NCBI GenBank assembly: GCA_026988195.1
Contig: JALSLS010000187.1
Location: 1-19,100 of the forward strand
Direction: 5' to 3'
DNA: 19,100 nucleotides
From: Methylomonas sp.
GTDB taxonomy: Bacteria; Pseudomonadota; Gammaproteobacteria; Methylococcales; Methylomonadaceae
How positions within the stretch are numbered: position 1 is the stretch's first letter; each line of letters starts with the position of its first letter. This document shows positions 7,205-14,419 of the stretch, piece after piece. The position numbers were made by a program, and so were the translations under genes. The notes under the pieces were generated by a model. That model searched no databases. It had not been told where the DNA came from and saw only the letters and a program-made list of their open reading frames with translations.

Positions 7205-8602
7205 CTATATATCTAAAGTATAACTCTGATGTAATTCGGGTATTTCGACTTGGGTGTTTTTCAATTTATTAGCAAATATAGGTATCACTTTTTTATCACC
7301 ATGCACTAAAAATGTAGTTTTTGGACTCCCTGTTAATTTATGCCATGCTAATAATTCAGCTTGGTCGGCATGTGCAGAAAAGCCACCAATCGTTAAAATT
7401 GAAGCTTTGACAGGAATTTCTTCACCCATAATTTTAACTTGGGGTGCACCGTCAACAATTCTTCTGGCTAAGGTGCCATAAGCCGCAAATCCAACAAAAA
7501 TGACGGTATTATTTCTATTCCAAAGGCCATGTTTGAGGTGGTGTTTTATTCGTCCACCTGTACACATGCCTGAGCCAGCAATGATAACGGCTCCACCTAC
7601 AACATTATTGAGTGCCATTGATTCTGCGGTTTCCCTTGTGAAATTAACCCCAGGAAACATAAAAGGATCTTGGCCTGACATCAGCGTTTTACAGGTTTCC
7701 TTATCAAAACACTCAGGGTGACGTTGAAAAATTTCTGTTGCAGAAATGGCCATGGGTGAATCTAAAAAAACTGGAAGATAAGCGGGTAAAAGGCCTTCCT
7801 TTATACCTTCACGTATATAATAGAGTAGCTCTTGTGCGCGTTCCAAAGCAAAGCTAGGGATGATAATATTCCCCCCTTTTTTAATGGTTTTATTAATGGC
7901 GGTATAGAATTCTTCAAGCGTAGGTTGTAAGTTTTTATGGAGCCTGTCGCCATAGGTAGTTTCCATTACTACATAATCAACTTGGGGGGGTGGCGTAGGG
8001 TCTTTAATAATGGCGCGCCCGTTATAGCCTAAATCCCCAGAAAAAAGGATTTTACGTTGCCGACCTTTGTGAGTCACTTCAAGTACGATGGATGCTGAAC
8101 CTAAAATATGCCCTGCATCAATAAAAGTAGCTTGAATATTATCAGAGATATTTAAAGGCTGGTTATATTGAGCAGTGCGGCCAAAAAAGCTAAAGCAATT
8201 AAGGACATCAACTGTATTGAATAGAGGATCAAAAACGGTTCTTGTACGTCCATGGCGAGAAGCTTTTTTGGTTTTATAACGTGCTTCATCTTCTTGTAGA
8301 TGTGCTGAATCAAGTAAAACTAGACGTGCTAGTTCACAGGATGCGCCTGTGGTAATAATTTCACCAACAAAACCGCGTTTAACCAAAAGAGGGATGCGTC
8401 CACAATGATCTAAATGAGCATGAGTCAGTAATAGATAGTCGATACTGGCAGGGTCAAAACCAAAGGGTTCGGAATTTTCCTCATCCATCTCTCGTCCACC
8501 TTGATAGAGTCCACAATCAATTAAGATTTTTTTACCTTCGAATTCTAATAAGTGGCAAGAACCGGTTACATTTTGATCTGCTCCGTGAAATGCTAGTTTC
8601 AT
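7205..8602 (-). CDS. metallo-beta-lactamase / beta-CASP family ribonuclease
   Basis: This 465-residue protein has the architecture of the bacterial Ysh1/CPSF73-like RNases. The metallo-beta-lactamase core shows THAHLDHCGR (H61, H63, D65, H66 metal ligands), AGHILGSA with H165, and FSGDLG with D190. The beta-CASP domain follows from about residue 210 (ETTYGDR, PSFALERAQELLYY, GSGMCTGGRIKHHL), and the C-terminal RMMBL part carries GGFSAHADQAELLAW and FLVHGDKKV. All catalytic ligands are present, so an active zinc-dependent RNA nuclease is expected, with unknown targets. The start at 8602 has AGGAG eight bases upstream. It is divergent from the V-ATPase operon and inside the same pair of inverted elements. 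It is longer in family terms than a simple lactonase or glyoxalase. Confidence 0.88.
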   Translation of the reverse strand: MKLAFHGADQNVTGSCHLLEFEGKKILIDCGLYQGGREMDEENSEPFGFDPASIDYLLLTHAHLDHCGRIPLLVKRGFVGEIITTGASCELARLVLLDSAHLQEDEARYKTKKASRHGRTRTVFDPLFNTVDVLNCFSFFGRTAQYNQPLNISDNIQATFIDAGHILGSASIVLEVTHKGRQRKILFSGDLGYNGRAIIKDPTPPPQVDYVVMETTYGDRLHKNLQPTLEEFYTAINKTIKKGGNIIIPSFALERAQELLYYIREGIKEGLLPAYLPVFLDSPMAISATEIFQRHPECFDKETCKTLMSGQDPFMFPGVNFTRETAESMALNNVVGGAVIIAGSGMCTGGRIKHHLKHGLWNRNNTVIFVGFAAYGTLARRIVDGAPQVKIMGEEIPVKASILTIGGFSAHADQAELLAWHKLTGSPKTTFLVHGDKKVIPIFANKLKNTQVEIPELHQSYTLDI

Positions 8603-8835
8603 AAGTCATTCTCCTAGATAATTGTTATGGCTGGTTTTTTATCAATTTAGTCTGGATTTTTGCTTTACACTATATTTTAACTATACCTACTATTTTGTAT
8701 AAATATAGCTATTAATTTAACTGAAATTAATGTTGAACTTCTATGCAGGTTTATTCTCCATATTGCGATAAGGAGTGTGTATAAAATAACTTGAGAAACT
8801 TGGAAGCTGTTAACTTTATTTATTTGGATATATCA
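8603..8835. promoter_or_regulatory. divergent control region, RNase / V-ATPase operon
   Basis: This A/T-rich spacer between two divergent transcription units must carry both promoters. Candidate elements such as TTTACA near 8664 and TATAAA near 8698 are present, but no pair has a convincing 16-18 bp spacing, so no promoter is claimed. The segment at 8769-8815 is related to the 134-bp MITE and supplies the AGGAG at 8771-8775. Confidence 0.4.
8769..8815. repeat. relic of the 134-bp MITE in the V-ATPase leader
   Basis: The sequence TAAGGAGTGTGTATAAAATA with the following ACTT matches the left end of the element at 1577-1600 in 21 of 24 positions. It is followed after 11 bp by GGAAGCTGTT, resembling the start of the right arm there (GGAAGTTGTT). 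This looks like a copy with its centre and far end deleted. It covers the weak TTG start at 8791. Confidence 0.45.
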
Positions 8836-10194
8836 ATGATTGAAAGTTTAATAAGACATCATAATATTATTTCTATCATAGGGAATATAATTACTGTTAA
8901 TGTTTCTCAATCGAAAGGAAAACAAGAAACGAGTACTTGTTTTGGTGATTTAGCACAAGTTGAAGATAGTAATGGCACGCAGTCTTTAGCTCAAGTTATC
9001 AAAATAACAGGCAATAAAGTTTCTTTACAATTGTTTTCTGGTGCTCAAGGGATTTCAACCCATGCATCCGTTCGGTTTTTAGGGCGTTCGATGCGGGTAA
9101 CCTATTCTAATAATATTCTGGGGCGTATTTTTAATTCGACAGGTGATCCAATGGATGGAGGGTCTACCCTTGAGCAGGATGCTAAAGTTTCAATAGAGAG
9201 TGCCTCAGTTAATCCTATGAAACGGGTATTAGCATCTAAAATGATTCGGACTAACGTGCCGATGATTGATTTGTTCAATACCCTAGTTGAAAGTCAAAAA
9301 ATCCCTATATTTTCTATTTCAGGTGAGCCTTATAATCAATTTTTAGCTCGTATTGGAATTCAGGCGGATGCTGATATTGTAGTATTTGCTGGCTTAGGTT
9401 TGATTTTTGACGATTTTTATTTTTTCCGAACTCAATTTGAACAAGCAGGTGTTTTTGCCCGAACGGTTATGTTTTGTAACCTGGCATCTGACCCCATTGT
9501 AGAAAGACTTTTAGTTCCCGATATGGCTTTAACAGTCGCTGAACGTTTTGCGGTTGAAGAGGGGAAACGCGTTTTAGTGTTAATGACTGATATGACCTCT
9601 TATGCAGATGCCATGAAAGAAGTGGGTATCTCTATGGAACATGTGCCCTCTAACCGAGGTTATATGGGGGATTTATATTCGCAATTGGCTAAACGATATG
9701 AGAAAGCTTGTGATTATAACGGTGCGGGGTCTGTCACTATACTATCAGTAACAACAATGCCTGGAGGTGATGTTACTCACCCAGTCCCTGACAACACAGG
9801 TTATATCACAGAAGGACAGTTTTATTTACACGATGGTATGTTAGATCCTTTTGGTTCACTCTCTCGGTTAAAACAGCATGTTATAGGTAAAGTGACTCGT
9901 GAAGATCATGCTCAAATTATGAATACCATGATTCGATTTTATTCGGGTGCAAATGAAGCCGAGCAAAAACAGGCTATGGCTTTTGAACTTTCTTTATATG
10001 ATCAAAAATTATTGCAATTTGGTCGCTTATTTAGGGAACGTTTTATGGATATTAATATTTCATTAGCATTAGAAGAGGCACTTGATTTGTGTTGGCAAAC
10101 GCTAGCTGAATGTTTTGAGCAAAGTGAATTATTAATGAAACAAGCTTTAATTGATAAATATTTTCCAGTCACTGATCGTAAAGAAAATGCCTAA
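8836..10194 (+). CDS. atpB: V/A-type ATPase subunit B (non-catalytic)
   Basis: Subunit B alternates with A in the cytoplasmic hexamer and holds the non-catalytic nucleotide site. The protein from ATG 8836 is 452 residues. It has the N-terminal barrel (IISIIGNIITVNV), FLGRSMRVTYSNNILGRIFN, a degenerate P-loop region (SISGEPYNQFLARIGIQA, no GKT), and the signature VTHPVPDNTGYITEGQFYL. A TTG at 8791 would add 15 residues, but they overlap a MITE-like sequence and lie 15 bases from AGGAG. The ATG gives an N-terminus that lines up with chlamydial AtpB, so it is preferred, although its own ribosome site is weak. It is first in the operon; it is normally fourth in the chlamydial-type order. Confidence 0.9.
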   Translation: MIESLIRHHNIISIIGNIITVNVSQSKGKQETSTCFGDLAQVEDSNGTQSLAQVIKITGNKVSLQLFSGAQGISTHASVRFLGRSMRVTYSNNILGRIFNSTGDPMDGGSTLEQDAKVSIESASVNPMKRVLASKMIRTNVPMIDLFNTLVESQKIPIFSISGEPYNQFLARIGIQADADIVVFAGLGLIFDDFYFFRTQFEQAGVFARTVMFCNLASDPIVERLLVPDMALTVAERFAVEEGKRVLVLMTDMTSYADAMKEVGISMEHVPSNRGYMGDLYSQLAKRYEKACDYNGAGSVTILSVTTMPGGDVTHPVPDNTGYITEGQFYLHDGMLDPFGSLSRLKQHVIGKVTREDHAQIMNTMIRFYSGANEAEQKQAMAFELSLYDQKLLQFGRLFRERFMDINISLALEEALDLCWQTLAECFEQSELLMKQALIDKYFPVTDRKENA

Positions 10195-10789
10195 GGTTTC
10201 ATTTAGTAAATTTGCTCTACAAAAAGAGAGAGCTCAACTAAAACGCTATAAACAGTATTTACCCTCTTTGGATCTAAAGCGCCAACAATTAGTGATTGAG
10301 CGAGCTAAGGCTATGGCTAATTTAAGCGGTACCGAACAAAAAATAGTTGATTGTTATGCCATTGTTGAGCAGCAACTGCCTATGTTATCTGGGGAATATA
10401 TTGACCTAAAGGGATTAGTGAGGGTTAAACGGGTAGAGTTGAGTGAAGAGAATCGAGTAGGGGTTAAATTACCTTATATTAAACAGATAGAGCTTGAGTT
10501 AATGCCCTATTCTTTACTTTCTAAACCACATTGGGTCGATTTTCTGGTTATTCAGTTAAAAGCAATGCTGGAACTAAAACTACAGTTACAGCTTGAGCAA
10601 AAACGTTTAGAAATTTTGCAACATGCGGTTAAAAAAGTAACTCAACGAGTCAATTTATTTGACAAGGTTTTGATACCTAGAGCACAGAACAATATCAGAA
10701 AAATTCAGGTTTTTCTTTCTGATATGGAACGAGCTGCCGTTGTTAGAGCCAAAATAACCAAAAAAAATAGGTTAAAGGAATTTCTTTAA
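10187..10789 (+). CDS. atpD: V/A-type ATPase subunit D (central rotor stalk)
   Basis: Subunit D is the central shaft that turns inside the A3B3 head. The protein is 200 residues from the ATG at 10187 (MPKVSFSKFALQKERAQL). It is largely helical with long N- and C-terminal coiled-coil arms, and YLPSLDLKRQQLVIERAKA matches the chlamydial D subunit. An ATG at 10151 would add 12 residues and a 44-bp overlap with atpB; the start at 10187 leaves an 8-bp overlap and fits the family N-terminus better. The stop is directly followed by the ATG of subunit I, which suggests coupled translation. Confidence 0.85.
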   Translation: MPKVSFSKFALQKERAQLKRYKQYLPSLDLKRQQLVIERAKAMANLSGTEQKIVDCYAIVEQQLPMLSGEYIDLKGLVRVKRVELSEENRVGVKLPYIKQIELELMPYSLLSKPHWVDFLVIQLKAMLELKLQLQLEQKRLEILQHAVKKVTQRVNLFDKVLIPRAQNNIRKIQVFLSDMERAAVVRAKITKKNRLKEFL

Positions 10790-12589
10790 ATGTCCATTCT
10801 TCCCTTAAAAAAAATAACTTTATGCGGATTAAGAGCCGAAAAACATGAAGTGCTTAAAAAACTCCAAACTTTGGGGGGGGCTCATTTAATTCCATTTAAA
10901 ACAACAACAGCATCAACTGAAATAGTAGGTTCAAAAGAGACAGAACAAACGGTTCAAGCGCTTAAATACCTCATGCAATGTGCAAATAAACGCAAACAAA
11001 TCAGTAACCGAGAATCTTTTGATAGAGAATCTATCGTTAAAAAGGTTTTACAACTTCAGGTAGATTTAAGAACACTTGTTGATCAGAGGGACTTTCTGAT
11101 TAAGCGTATTGAAGAAATTGAACCTTGGGGAGATTTTAACCTAGCTTCTGAATCTGACTTAGCAGGGATAAAACTGTGGTTTTATATTATTCCTAAACGA
11201 GCCATGAAATTATTGGACAAAGACCTTATATTTCAGGTTGTTCATGCTAATAATATTCAATGTTTTGTGGTTGTGCTTGCTGAACAAGAGCCATCGACCA
11301 CGAGTATTCCTGTGGCTAGAACACATACAGGATCGATCCCTTTATCACAGTTAAAAATGGACTTACAGAATATTGAATCTACATTAGAAGATAAGCAGGC
11401 AGAAAGAGAGTCTTTAACCCGCTGGATATCATTAATTAGTTTGAACCTTGTTGAAAACGAAGATGAGCAAGTTTTAAAATCTGCCTATAGTTTATGTTTA
11501 CAAGATCAAAACTTATTCGCTGTTCAAGCTTGGATCGCTGAAAAGAATACGGCTGATTTTTTTAACTTTGCTGAGGATAATGACTTAGTATTGATGCTGG
11601 AAGATATCAATCAAAATGACCAGCCACCGACCTTACTTGAAAATCCTGAATTGCTTTCAGGCGGAGAAGAGGTTGTTAAATTTTATCAAACACCTGCTTA
11701 TAATGGGTGGGACCCTTCCATTGTATTATTTTTTTCCTTTGCATTTTTCTTTGCTATGATTTTATCTGATGCGGGTTATGCAACATTTTTTGGGTTGATA
11801 TTGGCTTTTAAATGGAAAAAACTAGGCCGAACGGTTAAAGGCCAAAGGTTGCGTGTCTTAGCATTGGTTACCGTGATTTTTTCAATTATTTGGGGGGTTC
11901 TTACAGGGGGGTATTTTGGTTTTAGTCCAGCAGAAAACTCATTCGCGGGATTGTTAAAAATTATGGATATTAATGATTTTGATAGCATGATGCGATTATC
12001 CATCAGTGTAGGTGTTGCGCATATTATTCTAGCCAACCTAATTAAAGCTTATCAGGGTAAAAGTTATCAGGCAGTCGTTGCATCTTTTGGGTGGATTAGT
12101 TTAATTATCGGTGGCTATATTCTATGGCTTATATCCAGCCAGGTAGTCACAAATGCCGCAAATTCTATTGCTGTTAGTTGTATTGCAATCGGGGGTATCT
12201 TGTTACTAATTTTTTCGAGTGAAAGAGTTATCAATAAACCCAGTGATTTGTTTTGGAAGTTAACGGATGGTCTTAAAAATATAACCCAGATAACTAAAAT
12301 TTTTGGCGATATTCTTAGTTATATGCGATTGTTTGCTCTCGGTTTAGCCAGTGCGTCTTTAGCTTTGACTTTTAATCAACTAGCAGAACAGGCTTATTTG
12401 ACAGAACATGGGCTGGGTTTGTTATTTAGTATTTTAATCTTAATCTTAGGACACACACTAAATTTGATGTTATGTTTGATGAGTGGAGTCGTTCATGGTC
12501 TAAGGTTAAATTTTATTGAATTTTATAATTGGAGTGTTTCAGATGAAGGGTATGCGTTTAAAGCATTTGCTAACAAAGGAAACAGATAA
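10790..12589 (+). CDS. atpI: V/A-type ATPase subunit I (membrane stator, a-subunit homologue)
   Basis: Subunit I forms the stator half-channel for the ion and anchors the peripheral stalks. It has 599 residues. The N-terminal cytosolic half contains coiled-coil segments (about residues 75-110 and 190-215). From about residue 305 a series of seven or eight membrane helices begins with GWDPSIVLFFSFAFFFAMIL and SDAGYATFFG. The essential arginine is in ILSYMRLFALGLASA (R513), next to which the c-ring carboxylate passes. Length is slightly below the 620-650 common in the family. A run of eight G at 10873-10880 lies in codons 28-30. It abuts atpD and overlaps atpK by one base. Confidence 0.92.
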   Translation: MSILPLKKITLCGLRAEKHEVLKKLQTLGGAHLIPFKTTTASTEIVGSKETEQTVQALKYLMQCANKRKQISNRESFDRESIVKKVLQLQVDLRTLVDQRDFLIKRIEEIEPWGDFNLASESDLAGIKLWFYIIPKRAMKLLDKDLIFQVVHANNIQCFVVVLAEQEPSTTSIPVARTHTGSIPLSQLKMDLQNIESTLEDKQAERESLTRWISLISLNLVENEDEQVLKSAYSLCLQDQNLFAVQAWIAEKNTADFFNFAEDNDLVLMLEDINQNDQPPTLLENPELLSGGEEVVKFYQTPAYNGWDPSIVLFFSFAFFFAMILSDAGYATFFGLILAFKWKKLGRTVKGQRLRVLALVTVIFSIIWGVLTGGYFGFSPAENSFAGLLKIMDINDFDSMMRLSISVGVAHIILANLIKAYQGKSYQAVVASFGWISLIIGGYILWLISSQVVTNAANSIAVSCIAIGGILLLIFSSERVINKPSDLFWKLTDGLKNITQITKIFGDILSYMRLFALGLASASLALTFNQLAEQAYLTEHGLGLLFSILILILGHTLNLMLCLMSGVVHGLRLNFIEFYNWSVSDEGYAFKAFANKGNR

Positions 12590-13038
12590 TGTCTGAGTTT
12601 ATATTAATATTAGGTTGGTTTGGTTTATATGCCCCCATGGCTTTAGGCGCTATTGGAAGTATTATGGGCTGTTCTGTTGCTGGGCAAGCAGCTATTGGGG
12701 CAATGTTGGATACTGAAAGTGGCTATGGGCGTTATGTTGGGGTGTCAGCTATGCCTTCGTCTCAGGTAATTTACGGTATTGTAGTTATGTTTACCTTAAA
12801 CAGAACTATTACTATTGAGAATGCACCTGGTATTTTTTCGATAGGCTTGCTCTGTGGGCTTGCTTTATTATTTAGTGCCGTTTACCAAGGGCAATGTTGT
12901 GCTTCGGCTATCCATGCATCAAAAGCAAAACCAGAAATTTTTGGGCTATCGGTTGCTCCCGCCGCTATTGTAGAAGGTTTTGCTGTTTTTGCTTTTATTT
13001 TTGCTTTAGTTATTAGTGGCAATATTCCTCAGGCATAA
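12589..13038 (+). CDS. atpK: V/A-type ATPase subunit K (c-ring proteolipid)
   Basis: This 149-residue hydrophobic protein has four membrane helices in two hairpins and forms the rotating ion-carrying ring. The ion carboxylate is E129 in APAAIVEGFAVFAF. The first-hairpin outer helix carries MPSSQVIYG (M55, S58, Q59, Y62), and the third helix carries SAVYQGQ (Q100). These positions match L61, T64, Q65, Y68, Q110 and E139 of the Na+-pumping Enterococcus hirae NtpK, with conservative changes L to M and T to S, so Na+ binding is plausible. Only the second hairpin has a carboxylate, as in V-type proteolipids. AAGGA precedes the start, which overlaps the atpI stop by one base. Confidence 0.9.
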   Translation: MSEFILILGWFGLYAPMALGAIGSIMGCSVAGQAAIGAMLDTESGYGRYVGVSAMPSSQVIYGIVVMFTLNRTITIENAPGIFSIGLLCGLALLFSAVYQGQCCASAIHASKAKPEIFGLSVAPAAIVEGFAVFAFIFALVISGNIPQA

Positions 13039-13041
13039 ATT

Positions 13042-13731
13042 ATGACAAACTCTCAACCTCATATTGCTTCATCTGGTGTTGAATCATTGATTGAACGCCT
13101 TAGAAATGAAGGCGTTGTTTCTGGTCAGAAAAAATCAGAAGACCTGGTTTTAAATGCTCAGAAACGAGCTGAATGGATTGTAGAAGAAGCAGAACTAGAA
13201 GCCAAAGCCATTTTGGATAAAGCTAGAAAAGAAGTGAATGCTTTAACAAAGGCGGGAGAAGATGCTCTAAAGCTCGCTCGAAGAGATGCCTTTCTAAAGT
13301 TACGCGATACCTTATTAGGTAGTTTTGGTGATGAAGTCATGCGTGTAGTCGGTAAACAAATGACAGATAAACAGTTTACTGAAAAATTAATTTTAGCTTT
13401 GGCGGGTATAGTGCGAGAAAAAGCCTCACTGGATGAACATAAAGAGATCGTGATTAGTCTACCACGCACTATTATGGGGGTTGATGAGTTAAGGCAAAAC
13501 CCTGAAGAACTTAATAAAGGGGTGCTGAGTCATTATACCGCTTCAATAGCTGCAAACCTGTTAAGAAAAGGAGTGAAATTTGAAGTTTCAGATGATATTA
13601 AAGCAGGATTATCGGTTCGGTTGGTTGATGATGCTATGGTTATTGATTTCACTGATGAGGCTGTGTCAGCCTTATTATTAGAGCATATTCAGCCACGTTT
13701 TAGAGCCTTGTTACAAGGCATTGTTAAATAG
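13042..13731 (+). CDS. atpE: V/A-type ATPase subunit E (peripheral stalk)
   Basis: Subunit E builds the peripheral stalk that holds the head against rotation. It has 229 residues. The N-terminal half is a long charged helix with Ala/Glu/Lys repeats (EDLVLNAQKRAEWIVEEAEL through KARKEVNALTKAGEDALKLA, about residues 30-85), typical of the stalk coiled coil. The C-terminal half is a mixed alpha/beta head-binding domain. No G/H partner is encoded in the operon, as in the chlamydial-type set, so E may pair with itself or with another protein. The gene starts three bases after the atpK stop. E-subunit sequences diverge widely, so the call rests on both composition and context. Confidence 0.85.
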   Translation: MTNSQPHIASSGVESLIERLRNEGVVSGQKKSEDLVLNAQKRAEWIVEEAELEAKAILDKARKEVNALTKAGEDALKLARRDAFLKLRDTLLGSFGDEVMRVVGKQMTDKQFTEKLILALAGIVREKASLDEHKEIVISLPRTIMGVDELRQNPEELNKGVLSHYTASIAANLLRKGVKFEVSDDIKAGLSVRLVDDAMVIDFTDEAVSALLLEHIQPRFRALLQGIVK

Positions 13732-13735
13732 ATTT

Positions 13736-14419
13736 ATGAGCTATCCTAGCAATTGTAAGTACACCATGTTGATGAGTAGTTTACCTGTTCATAAAACGGT
13801 GCTATTTGATGAAAAACAGACACCTTTATCCAGAATTCAACTGAATAAACGATTGAAGTTATTAGATGAAAAAGATGCAGCTGATTTATTGAAGATAGAA
13901 CAACTATTACATTGGTCTCATATAAAAAGGGATCTTAACCCATCATTTGTGAATGAAACCATAGTCTCTATCAATGCGATTAATAATGAATTCATAAAAA
14001 ATATAATTACTTGGCGATTAGAGTTGCGTATTATTTTGGCTGCACTACGCATGAGACATCAGGGGCAGAAAACTGCACCTGATAAAGGCATATTTGGTTT
14101 CGATTATTGGTATTTTATAATGACTAAATACTGGCATGAACCCGATCTAGGGTTAAGCAAACAATTACCTTGGTTACCTGAAGTTAACGCTCTATTAACG
14201 ACTAATCAAAGCCGAGACTTAGAAAAATATTTGTTTGGTGTTGTGTGGGATCATTATCGCCAGTTAAGTTTAGGGCATTATTTTAATTTTGAAGCCGTTA
14301 TTATCTATGTATTACGCTGGGACATTATTTATAGGTGGACTCGTTATAATAAAGAAATAGCGGTGCAACGTTTCAATGATTTGATTGATACTGAATTACA
14401 AAACAAACTATTATGGTAA
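13736..14419 (+). CDS. DUF2764 family V-ATPase-associated protein (C-subunit-like role)
   Basis: This is a 227-residue protein of the family found between E and A in chlamydial and spirochaetal V-ATPase operons. The N-terminal KYTMLMSSLPVHKTVLFDEKQ fits the family opening (an aromatic pair, a short strand and SLP). The rest is helical and rich in W, Y and R (FGFDYWYFIMTKYWHEPDLG, YVLRWDIIYRWTRYNKE). By position and helical content it may take the place of the missing subunit C, linking the rotor shaft to the membrane ring. That role is inference. A TTG at 13721 would add five residues and overlap atpE by 11 bp; the ATG at 13736 is preferred. The 3' end overlaps atpA by 7 bp. Confidence 0.8.
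   Translation: MSYPSNCKYTMLMSSLPVHKTVLFDEKQTPLSRIQLNKRLKLLDEKDAADLLKIEQLLHWSHIKRDLNPSFVNETIVSINAINNEFIKNIITWRLELRIILAALRMRHQGQKTAPDKGIFGFDYWYFIMTKYWHEPDLGLSKQLPWLPEVNALLTTNQSRDLEKYLFGVVWDHYRQLSLGHYFNFEAVIIYVLRWDIIYRWTRYNKEIAVQRFNDLIDTELQNKLLW

Noticed and set aside
8641..8760. Specific promoter for the V-ATPase operon
   Set aside because: The sequence is A/T-rich enough to give many -10-like boxes, but none has a matching -35 box at proper spacing.
8791..8835. TTG start for atpB adding 15 residues
   Set aside because: The spacing from AGGAG is too long (15 bases), the added residues come from MITE-like DNA, and the ATG at 8836 gives the N-terminus expected from chlamydial AtpB.
10151..10186. 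Earlier ATG for atpD
   Set aside because: It would overlap atpB by 44 bp and add residues not expected in subunit D; the ATG at 10187 fits better.
11776..12036. Minus-strand open frames inside the V-ATPase genes (also 13158-13469, 14519-14734, 14712-14906, 15093-15299)
   Set aside because: All lie antisense to conserved ATPase coding sequence; composition mirrors the real frames.
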